Shown here: in pieces, positions 36,025 to 45,730 of the stretch | Layout: every line of letters begins with the position of its first letter | Numbering within the stretch: position 1 is the first letter of the stretch | Origin: Gemmatimonadota bacterium | GTDB taxonomy: Bacteria; Gemmatimonadota; Gemmatimonadetes; Longimicrobiales; Gaopeijiaceae | NCBI GenBank assembly: GCA_007121455.1 | Contig: SKKN01000016.1 | Coordinates: forward strand, 1-64,000 | Direction: 5' to 3' | Length of the DNA stretch: 64,000 bases | Translations under genes and position numbers: made by a program | The notes under the pieces: model-generated | What the model saw: only the letters and a program-made list of their open reading frames with translations | What the model was told of the DNA's origin: nothing | Databases searched by the model: none

Positions 36025-38391
36025 TCAGGTGGGCGGAGAGAGCCTCAGCGGGACGCCCGCCTCCAGGACATGCTTTTCGCCCCGGATCGTCACTCCGAGA
36101 GGATCGCCCCTTTCCAGCCGGTAGCACTCCGTGCCGTGCTCGAACTGGAAGCGGAGCCGGCGGTCCTGGAATCGAAGCGGGAAGTTGAGCCGGCTCCACG
36201 TCCGGGGCAGGCGGGGGTCGACCGTGAGGTCGCCATCGAAGTCGCGGACGCCGCCGAACCCGAAAACGAGTGCCTGCCAGGCGGCACCGGTGGCGGCGAC
36301 GTGCACCCCGTCGGATACGTTTCCGGCGACGTCGCCCAGGTCCATCATGAGCGCGTACTGGAAGTACTCGAGCGCCTTCTGCTCGTCCCCGACCTCGGCC
36401 GCCACGATGCTCTGGATCCCAGCGGAAAGAGAGGAGTCTCCCGTGGTGAGCGGGTCGTAGTATTCGAAGTTGCGTCGTTTCTGCTCTTCCGTGAACTCGT
36501 TACCCAGGAGGAACATCGCCAGCACGACATCAGCCTGCTTGATCACCTGGTGCCGATAGATGACGAGCGGATGGTAGTGGAGGAGGAGTGGGAACTTCGA
36601 CCGGGGGGTGTTCTTGAGGTCCCACGGTTCCCTCTCGAGGAAGCTCGCGTCCTGCGGGTTCGTCTTCCGCGCCTCGTCGTAGGGCACGAACATCGCGGCG
36701 GCCGCTCGCTCCCATGCCTCCACCTCTCCGGGCTGGAGCCTCACGGTGTGAACGAGCGCCCGGTAGTCTCGCGGATGCTCCCTTTCGAGCCGCCGCACCG
36801 CGCTGGCGGCGTAGTTCAGATTCAGGCGCGCCATCAGGTTCGTGAAGGTGTTGTCGTCCACGACCGTCGTGTACTCGTCCGGGCCCGTCACTCCGTGGAT
36901 GTGGAAACGCCCATGGTCCCCGTAGAAGCCGAGGTCCTCCCACAGACGCGCCGTCTCCACGAGGATCTCGGCACCCACTTCGACGAGGAACCCGGGGTCG
37001 TCGCGAACATCCACGTACTTCCGGATCGCATACGCAATGTCCGCGTTTATGTGGTACTGGGCGGTGCCTGCCTGGTAGTAAGCCGAAGCCTCCTCTCCGT
37101 TGATCGTCCGCCAGGGAAAGAGCGCGCCCTTCTGACTGAGGTCCGCGGCGCGGATCCGTGCCTGGTCGAGCATGCCGTGCCGGAAGCGAAGGAGGTTCCG
37201 GGCGATCCGAGGTTCGGTGTACGCGAGGAAGGGGAGGACGTAGACCTCCGTATCCCAGAAGTAATGCCCCTCGTACGCTTGTCCGGTGAGGCCCTTCGCA
37301 GGGACCCCCGACTCCTCGGCCCGGTGGGTCGCCTGAGCGAGCTGAAAGAGGTTCCAGCGGATCGCCTGCTGCGTCTGGAGCGAATCGTCGGCGCCGGTGT
37401 CCACCTGGACGTCCGCGCGGTCCCAGAATCGCGTGAGGTGCTCCTTCTGGGATTCCACGAGGGAGTCGATTCCACCTTGCACGGTCCGGTCCAACGTCCG
37501 GTGGCACCGATCCGCCAACTCGCGAGCCGGTACGCTACGGGAAACCTGATAGGTCACGTACTTCGTGACGTGGATCGACTTTCCCGGCTCCCCGTCGGCG
37601 GTGAGGACCAGCCGCGACATGTCTTCGCCGGTGGAGGTCTCGACTTCATGGCGCACCTCGGTGTCGATCGCGTGCTCCACGCCCATCCCGAGGGTCAACC
37701 GGCTGTTCGTCGTCTGGTAGCCGAGCACCATCCTCCGGTCGCTCGCCTCCTCGGTACGGAGGTTCAGCACCCGCTCCGTGAAGCCCCTCGCGAGTCGAGG
37801 GTCCGTGACCCGTCGCCGAGGCTCGTCTTCGGGCACGGAGTCCTGGCGGTTCAGCACCTTCGAGACGATCGTGACGGGCGCAGACCGATTGAGCACCGTG
37901 ACCTCGAATGTGATCGCCAGCACGTGTCGGTGTTCGAAGGAGACGAGTCTGCGGGATCGCACACGGACGTTCTTCCCCGCGGGGGTCGACCAGAGAAACT
38001 CCCGCGACAGCGTGCCTTCCTTCATGTCGAGAACCCGGCGGTACTCCCGCATTCGGGCGGTGGGAAGAAGGAGAGGTTCGTCGTCGACGTAGAGCTTGAG
38101 GACCGTGGCGTCGGGCACGTTTACGATCGTCTGACCGGTTCGTGCGAGGCCGTACGCGTCCTCGGCATGCTTGATCGGCCATATTTCGTGGAACCCATTC
38201 ACGAAGATGCCGGGCGAGAACGCGGGTCGTCCCTCCTCGAAGGTGCCTCGCACTCCGATGAACCCGTTGGCGAGGGAGAAGGTCGTCTCGGCGCGGGCCA
38301 TGTGGCGCAGGGCGAATCGATCCTCGACCAGCCGCCACGCGTCGGCGGGGTACAGGTGCTCGGGAAGGGGAATCACCTCACGGGTTAACAT
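36025..38391 (-). CDS. Glycoside hydrolase family 65 disaccharide phosphorylase
   Basis: 788 residues. It cleaves an alpha-linked glucose disaccharide with phosphate (maltose, trehalose, kojibiose or nigerose) to give beta-glucose-1-phosphate. The N-terminal beta-sandwich (~1-270) is followed by the (alpha/alpha)6 barrel. Glu506 in VTGPDEYT is the general acid. QAYEGHYFWDTEVYVLPF and YRHQVIKQADVVLAMF (substrate/phosphate binding) are clear. The C-terminal beta domain closes the protein. It has no signal peptide and is cytoplasmic. Its start overlaps the end of the homoserine dehydrogenase gene by 14 bases, an odd metabolic pairing. No beta-phosphoglucomutase gene is nearby. Confidence 0.92.
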   Translation of the reverse strand: MLTREVIPLPEHLYPADAWRLVEDRFALRHMARAETTFSLANGFIGVRGTFEEGRPAFSPGIFVNGFHEIWPIKHAEDAYGLARTGQTIVNVPDATVLKLYVDDEPLLLPTARMREYRRVLDMKEGTLSREFLWSTPAGKNVRVRSRRLVSFEHRHVLAITFEVTVLNRSAPVTIVSKVLNRQDSVPEDEPRRRVTDPRLARGFTERVLNLRTEEASDRRMVLGYQTTNSRLTLGMGVEHAIDTEVRHEVETSTGEDMSRLVLTADGEPGKSIHVTKYVTYQVSRSVPARELADRCHRTLDRTVQGGIDSLVESQKEHLTRFWDRADVQVDTGADDSLQTQQAIRWNLFQLAQATHRAEESGVPAKGLTGQAYEGHYFWDTEVYVLPFLAYTEPRIARNLLRFRHGMLDQARIRAADLSQKGALFPWRTINGEEASAYYQAGTAQYHINADIAYAIRKYVDVRDDPGFLVEVGAEILVETARLWEDLGFYGDHGRFHIHGVTGPDEYTTVVDDNTFTNLMARLNLNYAASAVRRLEREHPRDYRALVHTVRLQPGEVEAWERAAAAMFVPYDEARKTNPQDASFLEREPWDLKNTPRSKFPLLLHYHPLVIYRHQVIKQADVVLAMFLLGNEFTEEQKRRNFEYYDPLTTGDSSLSAGIQSIVAAEVGDEQKALEYFQYALMMDLGDVAGNVSDGVHVAATGAAWQALVFGFGGVRDFDGDLTVDPRLPRTWSRLNFPLRFQDRRLRFQFEHGTECYRLERGDPLGVTIRGEKHVLEAGVPLRLSPPT

Positions 38392-39688
38392 TACGTGTCG
38401 AACACCTCCGCGCTTCCACTCGAAGTACGCTGGCCACCTTGCGGACGGCGGGGGTCTCGGCCAGCGCCTCGACGGTGTCCCTGAGAGAACCCTCGCGTGC
38501 TCGATGCGTGATCAGCACGAGCCGTGCCGATTCCCCTCCACCGTCCTGCCATACCTGGGCGATGGACACGTCATGCCGGCCGAAGGTTCTGGCCACATCG
38601 GCGAGGACTCCCGGCCGATCGGCCACCTCGAGAAGCACGTAGTACTGGGTCTGAAGCTCGTCGACCGGGAAGAGCGAGGTCGGCCGGTGGATCGACTCAC
38701 TCGCACCACGCGCCGTCTGGAGGAGGTTTCGCGAAACGTCGATGAGGTCGCCGACGACGGCGGAGCCCGTGGGAAGCGCCCCGGCTCCGCGTCCGTAGAA
38801 CATCAATTCGCCGGCGGCCTCCGCATCCACATAGATGGCGTTGAAGGAGTCCCGGACCGCCGCGAGGGGGTGCGTCTTGGGGAGGAACGCCGGGTACACC
38901 CGCACGGCGAGCGCATCCCCCTCCCGGTGGGCGATTCCCAGAAGCTTGACCACGTAGCCGAGCCGGTCGGCGACGCCGATGTCCGTGGCGGTCACCCCTT
39001 CGATGCCTTCCCGGAATACGTCACGGTCATGCACGGCCATGTCGAATGCGAGGGAGGAGAGGATCGCGGTCTTCGCTGCGGCGTCGTGGCCTCCGACATC
39101 GGCGGTAGGGTCGGCTTCCGCATACCCGAGTCGCTGAGCTTCGGCGAGCGCGTCGCCGTATGAGGCCCCGTCCTCCGTCATGCGGGTCAAGATGTAGTTC
39201 GTGGTGCCGTTCAGGATCCCCACCACACGCCGGACCCGATCTCCCGCAAGGGATTCCTTGAGGGGTTTGATGATCGGGATCGCACCGGCGACCGCGGCTT
39301 CGTACGCGAAGTCCACCCGCGCGGTCCGGGCCATGGCATAGAGCTCGGGTCCCTCGTGCGCCACCAACTCTTTGTTCGCCGTGACGACGGGCTTTCCGAG
39401 CTCGAGCGCTCGGCGGAGGAGCTCGCTCGCCGGCTGGCGTCCCCCCATCACCTCCACGATCACGTCCACGTCGTCCGCTTCGACGACGGACCGCGCGTCG
39501 GTGGTGAAGATCTCCGCCGGCAGGGAGAGCCCCCGGTCCTTTCCGGTGTCGCGGACGGCGACACGGGTCACCCGAACCTCTGCACCTGCACGGGCGGTGA
39601 TGTCCGCGCTTCCGCGGCTCAATATGGATGCGACTCCGCCGCCGACGGTGCCGCAGCCCAGCATTCCTACACGAATCACACGGTCCAA
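38378..39688 (-). CDS. hom: Homoserine dehydrogenase with C-terminal ACT domain
   Basis: 436 residues, ATG 39688. It reduces aspartate-semialdehyde to homoserine for threonine and methionine synthesis. The Rossmann motif GMLGCGTVGGGV (8-19) binds NAD(P). VVTANKELVAHEG, LNGTTNYILTRM and EADPTADVGGHDAAAKTAIL are the catalytic signatures. An ACT domain (~350-430: LLEVADRPGVLADVARTFG) would bind threonine for feedback. It is monofunctional, with no aspartokinase portion. The upstream M14 gene ends 50 bases before it on the same strand. Confidence 0.95.
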   Translation of the reverse strand: MDRVIRVGMLGCGTVGGGVASILSRGSADITARAGAEVRVTRVAVRDTGKDRGLSLPAEIFTTDARSVVEADDVDVIVEVMGGRQPASELLRRALELGKPVVTANKELVAHEGPELYAMARTARVDFAYEAAVAGAIPIIKPLKESLAGDRVRRVVGILNGTTNYILTRMTEDGASYGDALAEAQRLGYAEADPTADVGGHDAAAKTAILSSLAFDMAVHDRDVFREGIEGVTATDIGVADRLGYVVKLLGIAHREGDALAVRVYPAFLPKTHPLAAVRDSFNAIYVDAEAAGELMFYGRGAGALPTGSAVVGDLIDVSRNLLQTARGASESIHRPTSLFPVDELQTQYYVLLEVADRPGVLADVARTFGRHDVSIAQVWQDGGGESARLVLITHRAREGSLRDTVEALAETPAVRKVASVLRVEARRCSTRNVNP

Positions 39689-39737
39689 GGTCGCACGCTC
39701 ACAGTGTTGAAGGTGGAGGCGAAAAACACGTCTGCGT

Positions 39738-42443
39738 TCACGGGGTCGAAGGTACGGAGATGTGGCTTCCGAAGTAGATGGCGTTCAGGAAGAGGCGATT
39801 CGTTCCGTACCAGTAGCCTCGGAAATTCGGGTTGTCCAGCAGAAGCACCACCGTCCCGCTTCCGATCCCGTCGGTGAGGACCGACGCCGAGCTGCGGATT
39901 CGGTCGAGGTTCCGACTCGAGATGTAGCCGCTCAGATGCGGATCCTCCGTGAGCTGCACCGGGGTCGAGAAGGGATTTGCGCTCGCCGGAAAGACGAACT
40001 CGTGGTCGCGCCAGACGGCGAGCTCGCGGTTCGGAAATCCAAACCCGAGGGGGTGTGTCGTGTCCACGTCCGCTCGGTAGATCGAGCCCCCGATCCTCTG
40101 GGCGCCCGCGAGGTCCTGTGCATCCTGGTAGTCGGTACGATCCAGCTCCACAGGCTCGGCTTCCTCCGCGCTCTCCAGCGCCTCCGCGACGCGAGGCGCC
40201 AGTTCGCGATCCACCGCCCATGGAACCGCACCCCGAACCGCGATCAACGTCCCGCCACGGCGCACGAAACGCTCGATCTCCTCCTCCTGCTCCTCATCCA
40301 TGAACCCGTAATTTCCCGTCACGAGCACGAGGACGTCGTACCGGGCAAGGTCCGCACGGGCCAGGTGGTCCCGGTCGACCTTCGTGAGAGGCAGGTCGAC
40401 GCGTGAGTCGAGGAGTTGCCAGACCTGCCCCGCCTCGTACTGGGAGATCCCGGCACCCACCACCATCAGAACCCGCGGCATCGCCCCGATCGGCTGCATG
40501 CTCCGGCTCCCGAGATCGATCCCCGAAACGGAGTACCCCGTATGCGTGGCATGGAACGGTGCGCCCGAGTGGGCTTCGGCTTCTCGCACGAGCTGGTGGA
40601 GCTCTCCTGCGTCGACGTTCTGAGTCTGCAGCGGAATCGAGATCGAACCTCTCGCAAAGGTCCGCTCCACCTCACCCGTCTGCCCTCCCCCCAGCGCACG
40701 GGTGGTGAAGGGCTGGAACGCGGCCTCGACCCTGACGCCGCGAGCAAGGAGGTACTGCAAGGCCCTCGGCGCATAGTAGTCGCTCCAGTCGAGCAGGTAC
40801 GCATACCGGGCCTCGGACACCTCCCCCCTCCCTGCGGGTTCGGGCACCTCCGTGACCTGCGCTCCACGGGGAACGCTTCCACTCGCGATCTCCGCATGCG
40901 GAATCCCGTAGGCCAGGCTCATCGTCCAGGTGGAGGCGTCGTAGAAGACACTGTCGGCGTAGGTGTCGGTGCGCTCGAAGATCGAACGGACGAGACGGTA
41001 GCCCGGCTGCTCGACCGGCACGACCCACGCAGATCCCGATTCGAATGAAACATCTCCGAACTCACCGGAGGAGGGCAGCTCGTAGACCTCGAGTCGGTGC
41101 CGGAGAAGGAGGTCCAGGAACTCCCGGTTCAGCGAGTGGTCAATGCTGCTCCCGAATACCCATCCGCGGATCGAAAAGTCGGCGGCTTCCTCGAGTCCCG
41201 TGGTGAAGAAGTCGCGCTGGTACTCGAGCATCCGCTCACGTTCCTCGACCGAAGCACGGACGGTGGCCATGCTCGTGCGAAGTTGATTCCTGATGGCATA
41301 GGCGAAGGTGAGGACGCCATGGTGGGAGCTCTCCTGGATGTGCCCCCGGGCACTTGCCTGTTCGAAGACGAGCCCCAACCCGCCCAGGAAGTTGGGATAG
41401 GTCGATCCGTAGCCCGGATACGTGTTGTCGAAGACCTCCTTCGTGAAGTAGAGGGAGCCGAGCTCGTCGAGCGCTGCCGCCCAGTAGTCCGCAAATCGCA
41501 GCGTGACGTCCGTGTACAGCTCTTCGGGCAGGAGCGGGTTCCACGAGCCCTCCGGCTTCGTGGGCTCGAAGAAGTAGGTGCTGCTCGTGCCCATCTCGTG
41601 ATAGTCCGTGACGACGTTCGGGCGCCAACTGTGGTGGAAGTCGATTCGGGCTCTGCTGCTCGGGTCCTGCAGGGGAAGCCAGTCGCGATTCAAGTCGAAC
41701 CAGTAGTGGTTCGTTCGACCTCCCGGCCACACCTCGTTGTGCTCCCGGTCGAGCGGGTCGGCGACGAACGGTTCGGATTTGTGCATGTTCGCCCAGTTCG
41801 TGTGCCGGTCGCGACCGTCGGGATTCAGCACCGGCTCGATGTGGAAAACCCCCTGCTCCAGGATCGATTGCACCTCGCCCGTCTGCCCTGCGACGAGCCA
41901 GTATGCCGTGAGCATCGCGACCTCGCTCGAGGAGGTCTCGTTCCCATGGACGCCGAAGCCGAGGTGTACGATGGCGGGTCGCCCCTCCGGTGAGACGGGA
42001 TCCTCGTTCGGGTCCGAGGCGGCGAGGTGCTGGCTCCGAATGTCCTCCAACCGCCCATGGTTCTCGGGGGAGGTGACGGTCAGGACTCCAAGGTCCCGGT
42101 GTTCGATGGAGCGCCCGATCACCTGATAGGTCGCTCGGTCGGAGCGACGCGCCAGCTCCTCGAGGTACGCGACGATCCGGTCGTGACGCGTGTGATGGGT
42201 TCCGATCTCGTAGCCGAGGAACTCTTCGGGGCTCGGAATCGCCTCACCGAAGGATTCGCCCTCGGGGAAGAAGTACTCGAGCGGCTGCACCGCATTCGCC
42301 GGCCCATCCGCTGGAACCTGAGCGTGTGCGGGAAGTGAAGCAGCGCTCCACGCGAGCGCCGCCAGGGCCGTGAACAAGACGAAGTGAGCCGCTCCGAGCC
42401 GCGAAGACCGAGGATCGAACGAAGTCGAAGCACGTCGAAGCAT
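39738..42443 (-). CDS. Secreted M14-family zinc carboxypeptidase-like protein
   Basis: 901 residues, ATG 42443. The signal peptide ends in LPAHAQ. The zinc motif is HGNE (GFGVHGNETSSSEVA), with EPVLNPDGRDRHTNW, FDLNRDWLPLQDP and DYHEMGTSSTYFFEP further on. The C-terminal ~350 residues contain a GATase/flavodoxin-like fold (YDVLVLVTGNYGFMDEEQEE, GGTLIAVRGAVPW). It is similar in architecture to, but clearly diverged from, the M14 protein at 13898-16585. It is probably a periplasmic or surface exopeptidase. Confidence 0.87.
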   Translation of the reverse strand: MLRRASTSFDPRSSRLGAAHFVLFTALAALAWSAASLPAHAQVPADGPANAVQPLEYFFPEGESFGEAIPSPEEFLGYEIGTHHTRHDRIVAYLEELARRSDRATYQVIGRSIEHRDLGVLTVTSPENHGRLEDIRSQHLAASDPNEDPVSPEGRPAIVHLGFGVHGNETSSSEVAMLTAYWLVAGQTGEVQSILEQGVFHIEPVLNPDGRDRHTNWANMHKSEPFVADPLDREHNEVWPGGRTNHYWFDLNRDWLPLQDPSSRARIDFHHSWRPNVVTDYHEMGTSSTYFFEPTKPEGSWNPLLPEELYTDVTLRFADYWAAALDELGSLYFTKEVFDNTYPGYGSTYPNFLGGLGLVFEQASARGHIQESSHHGVLTFAYAIRNQLRTSMATVRASVEERERMLEYQRDFFTTGLEEAADFSIRGWVFGSSIDHSLNREFLDLLLRHRLEVYELPSSGEFGDVSFESGSAWVVPVEQPGYRLVRSIFERTDTYADSVFYDASTWTMSLAYGIPHAEIASGSVPRGAQVTEVPEPAGRGEVSEARYAYLLDWSDYYAPRALQYLLARGVRVEAAFQPFTTRALGGGQTGEVERTFARGSISIPLQTQNVDAGELHQLVREAEAHSGAPFHATHTGYSVSGIDLGSRSMQPIGAMPRVLMVVGAGISQYEAGQVWQLLDSRVDLPLTKVDRDHLARADLARYDVLVLVTGNYGFMDEEQEEEIERFVRRGGTLIAVRGAVPWAVDRELAPRVAEALESAEEAEPVELDRTDYQDAQDLAGAQRIGGSIYRADVDTTHPLGFGFPNRELAVWRDHEFVFPASANPFSTPVQLTEDPHLSGYISSRNLDRIRSSASVLTDGIGSGTVVLLLDNPNFRGYWYGTNRLFLNAIYFGSHISVPSTP

Positions 42444-42755
42444 GGTGGAATCCAGGTGCTGGATCTCATGTGATGGATCGGGGGCGAAGCCTGCCCCAAC
42501 CCCCAAGGCCGCCCTCGTGTTCCGATTGGGAAGCACGGCGTCGTGCGCTCTTCCGGCACTTTGCGTGGATCGCTCGCGGACGACCGGGGTCTCCGGGAAC
42601 CGATTCGGGAGATCCGGCATTCGTTGGGGAGAACTACAGACGGAGAGCAGAAATCCCCGGCCGGGGGTCGCCCGCTGCCGAGTCGCACACTACCATGGAC
42701 CGGCGTCACGTCCCGGTCCCGCCGAATGCAAGCGAGCACTGCGAGCCATGATCCG
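42444..42755. other. Divergent intergenic region
   Basis: 312 bases between the M14 gene and the TVP38-reductase fusion. I found no remnant or repeat. Promoters for both genes are expected here, but no confident hexamers were seen. Confidence 0.35.
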
Positions 42756-44891
42756 ATGAACGTTGGGAAAATCCTGATCGCCGGAGCGATCCTGACGGCG
42801 ATCGCCCTTTTTCTGGTGCTCGACCTCGGTCAGTATCTCACCTTCGAATTTCTCGAGGGCCAACAGGCGGCGATCGAGGAGTTTCGGAGGGAGAACACTG
42901 GACTTGCCGTGGGCGCCTATTCCCTCGTCTACGTCCTCGTGACCGCGCTGTCCCTTCCGGGCGCCGCGATCATGACGCTTGCGGGAGGAGCGATCTTCGG
43001 GCTCCTCTGGGGGACGGTGATCGTCTCGTTCGCATCGACGATCGGGGCCACCCTCGCCTTCCTGGTGGCGCGCTTCCTCTTTCGGGACTCCGTCCAGCGT
43101 CGCTTCGGGGCTCACCTCGCCGCCGTGAACGAAGGAGTGCGGAGGGAGGGCGGCTTCTATCTGTTCATGCTCAGGCTGGTTCCGGTCTTTCCCTTCTTCG
43201 TGATCAACCTGGTGATGGCGCTCACGCCGATGAAGACCCGCACCTTCTTCATCGTGAGTCAGGTGGGCATGCTCGCGGGCACGATCGTCTACGTGAACGC
43301 CGGTACGCAGCTCGCCCAGATCGACTCCGCGGCCGGGATCCTCTCTCCCCAGCTCATCGGAGCCTTCGCCCTCCTGGGGGTCTTTCCGCTCGTGGCCAAG
43401 TGGACGGCCGGCGGGATTCAGCGCCGTCGAGCTCTCCGGGGGTGGAGGAAGCCGAAGCGCTTCGATCGGAATCTCGTGGTGATCGGAGGCGGGGCTGCGG
43501 GGCTCGTGACCGCCTACATCGCGGCTGCGGTGAAAGCGAAGGTGACGTTGGTCGAGAAGAACGAGATGGGGGGAGATTGCCTGAACACGGGGTGCGTCCC
43601 TTCGAAGACGCTCATTCAGTCCGCAAAGCTGGTGCACCAGGTGGAGCGTCACGAGGAGTTCGGCCTCGCGGGAGCGCGGGTGAAGCCGGATTTCGGCCTG
43701 GCCATGCAGAGAGTGCGCCGCGTGATCGCGGCGATCGAGCCACACGACTCGGTGGAGCGTTACCAGGGGCTCGGCGTGGACGTCGTGAAGGGAGAGGCGC
43801 GCATCACCGGGCCCTGGTCGGTCGAGGTGGACGGCCGAACGCTCACGACCCGCCACATCGTGATTGCCACTGGAGCCCGGCCCTTCGTTCCGGCGATTCC
43901 CGGGCTCGACGACGTCGGCTACTTCACCTCGGACACGATCTGGTCCCTGGAGGAGCACCCGGGCCGCCTCCTCGTTCTCGGAGGAGGGCCCGTTGGAAGC
44001 GAGCTCTCACAGGCCTTTCAACGTCTGGGCGCAGAAGTGACACAGGTCGAGATGATGTCGAGAATCCTGAACCGGGAGGACGACGAGGTCTCGGAGTTGA
44101 TCGCCGACACGTTCCGGAGCGAGGGCGTACGCGTCCTCGCAGGCCACAAGGCAACGGCGTTCGAACTCCACGACGGCGAGAGCGTCGCGATCCTCGAGCA
44201 CCAGGGTGAGACCGTACGGGTTCCGTTCGACACGCTCCTGGTCGCCGTCGGACGGCAGGCACGGGTCGAGGGGTTCGGCGCAGAAGAGGTTGGAGTGACG
44301 GTACGGAATGGCCGGATCGAGACGGATCCATACCTGCGTACCCGGGTGCCGACCATCTTTGCGTGCGGCGATTGCGTAGGGCCGTATCAGTTCACCCATG
44401 CGGCGTCACATCAGGCCTGGCATGCCGCCGTGAACTCGCTCTTCGCGAATCCCTTCAAGCGGTTCAAGGTCGACTACACCTACTTCCCAAGCGCGACGTT
44501 CACCGACCCCGAAGTCGCTCGTGTGGGACTGAACGAGGCAGAGGCCACGGCGAAGGGAACCGAGTACGAGCTGACCCGTTACGACTTCGCGGGACAGGAC
44601 CGCGCACTCACCGAGGAAGCCGCCCTCGGGTTCGTGAAGATCCTCACCCCACCCGGCAAAGACCGGATCCTGGGGGCGACGATCGTGGGACCCAGCGCTG
44701 GAGAGTTGATCAGCGAGGTCACCCTTGCCATGAAGCACGGGATCGGGTTGAACAAGATCCTGAGCACGATCCATCCGTACCCGACCCTTTCGGAGGCGAT
44801 CAAGTCCACCGCTGGAGAGTGGAAGAAGGCCCACGCTCCCCAGAACGCGCTGAAGTTCCTGGAGCGGTACCATGCGTGGCGCATCGGGTGA
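42756..44891 (+). CDS. Fusion of TVP38/TMEM64 membrane domain with mercuric-reductase-like flavoprotein
   Basis: 711 residues, ATG 42756. Residues ~1-225 form a VTT/DedA-like (TVP38/TMEM64) membrane domain: LSLPGAAIMTLAGGAIFG, FRDSVQRRFG, FLFMLRLVPVFPFFVINLV-like and a final helix. A short basic linker (~222-238) leads to a pyridine-nucleotide-disulfide oxidoreductase. It has FAD motif VVIGGGAAGL, redox pair GGDCLNTGCVPSK (Cys275/Cys280), NAD motif LVLGGGPVGSELSQAF and the C-terminal dimer domain ending HPYPTLSEAIKS. It lacks the C-terminal vicinal cysteines of true MerA and any HMA domain, so mercury reduction is unproven. A membrane-tethered thiol/quinone reductase is plausible. Confidence 0.9.
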   Translation: MNVGKILIAGAILTAIALFLVLDLGQYLTFEFLEGQQAAIEEFRRENTGLAVGAYSLVYVLVTALSLPGAAIMTLAGGAIFGLLWGTVIVSFASTIGATLAFLVARFLFRDSVQRRFGAHLAAVNEGVRREGGFYLFMLRLVPVFPFFVINLVMALTPMKTRTFFIVSQVGMLAGTIVYVNAGTQLAQIDSAAGILSPQLIGAFALLGVFPLVAKWTAGGIQRRRALRGWRKPKRFDRNLVVIGGGAAGLVTAYIAAAVKAKVTLVEKNEMGGDCLNTGCVPSKTLIQSAKLVHQVERHEEFGLAGARVKPDFGLAMQRVRRVIAAIEPHDSVERYQGLGVDVVKGEARITGPWSVEVDGRTLTTRHIVIATGARPFVPAIPGLDDVGYFTSDTIWSLEEHPGRLLVLGGGPVGSELSQAFQRLGAEVTQVEMMSRILNREDDEVSELIADTFRSEGVRVLAGHKATAFELHDGESVAILEHQGETVRVPFDTLLVAVGRQARVEGFGAEEVGVTVRNGRIETDPYLRTRVPTIFACGDCVGPYQFTHAASHQAWHAAVNSLFANPFKRFKVDYTYFPSATFTDPEVARVGLNEAEATAKGTEYELTRYDFAGQDRALTEEAALGFVKILTPPGKDRILGATIVGPSAGELISEVTLAMKHGIGLNKILSTIHPYPTLSEAIKSTAGEWKKAHAPQNALKFLERYHAWRIG

Positions 44892-44959
44892 GGCCGGCCT
44901 TCACTCCTCCGGTGGGAAAGGATTTCAGCCGGGTCCACGGGACCGGGCCGCCTGCTTTT

Positions 44960-45523
44960 TCAGCGCGCGGTCGTTCCCACTCGATCCCGTTTGAGTGCGG
45001 TCTTCATTCTGGCGATGAACGCGGGAAGGTCGTTCGGATTCCGGCTCGTGATGATCTCCCCGTCCTCTACGACCTCTTCATTCACCCATTGCGCCCCGGC
45101 GTTCTCCAGATCCGTGCGGAGCGAAGGGTAGGACGTCATGCGTCGGCCGCGCACGGCGCCAGCCTCGATCAGGGTCCACGGGCCGTGGCAGATCGCAGCG
45201 ATCGGCTTTCGCGCGTCGACGAAGTGACGGACGAACTCGACCGCTCTCGGATTGATGCGGAGCTTGTCCGGATTGTAGAGCCCGCCGGGGAGCAGAAGTG
45301 CGTCGTAGCCGGCCGGGTTCGCCCTCTCGAGGGGAATGTCGACGGGGATCTCCTCCCCCCAGTCGGTCCGGTCCCATGCGCGCACCCAATCTCCCGATGG
45401 CGCGATCACATGCGCAGTCGCTCCCGCCTCGTTCAAAGCATCCAGAGGCTCGGTGAGCTCCACCTGCTCGAACCCGTCGGTCACGAGGATCGCGACCCAC
45501 ACATTCCCCAACTCGTTCGACAT
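44960..45523 (-). CDS. DJ-1/PfpI family protein (YhbO-like)
   Basis: 187 residues. The nucleophile elbow AAICHGPW places the catalytic Cys about residue 113. The upstream strand DALLLPGGLYNPDKLR carries the conserved Gly-Gly, and SRNPNDLPAFIARM is the usual C-terminal helix. Members act as deglycases, glyoxalases or chaperones against carbonyl stress. It is cytoplasmic. It converges with the reductase fusion gene 68 bases away. Confidence 0.9.
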   Translation of the reverse strand: MSNELGNVWVAILVTDGFEQVELTEPLDALNEAGATAHVIAPSGDWVRAWDRTDWGEEIPVDIPLERANPAGYDALLLPGGLYNPDKLRINPRAVEFVRHFVDARKPIAAICHGPWTLIEAGAVRGRRMTSYPSLRTDLENAGAQWVNEEVVEDGEIITSRNPNDLPAFIARMKTALKRDRVGTTAR

Positions 45524-45730
45524 GATCTCTCCTCTGTCCGCTCGTTCAGCCCCTGCCGACGGCCGGGATCTGCTTCCGGTGTTCGCAAGCCGAATGCCAC
45601 CACCCGTAGAATGCAGTAGATCGAAAAGCCACGAGGTTTATTGCAGGAAGCACGGGCCGCGCGGACGGGGAGTCGCGGACCGGGTACCCGTCCGCGGGCA
45701 ATCTTTCCCCGCGACTGTTGCGGATCTGGT

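Noticed and set aside
35677-38388. 903-codon open frame antisense to the GH65 gene
   Set aside because: It mirrors the codon bias of the GH65 gene, has no recognisable domain, and the minus-strand protein is unambiguous.
44931-44956. GGGTCC/GGACC repeat followed by TTTTT between convergent genes
   Set aside because: The stem is too short and the T-run is separated from it; not called as a terminator.
45660-45696. CGCGGACGGG/CCCGTCCGCG inverted repeat with 17-base loop
   Set aside because: The long loop and lack of U-run make a terminator unlikely, and no adjacent gene end requires it.
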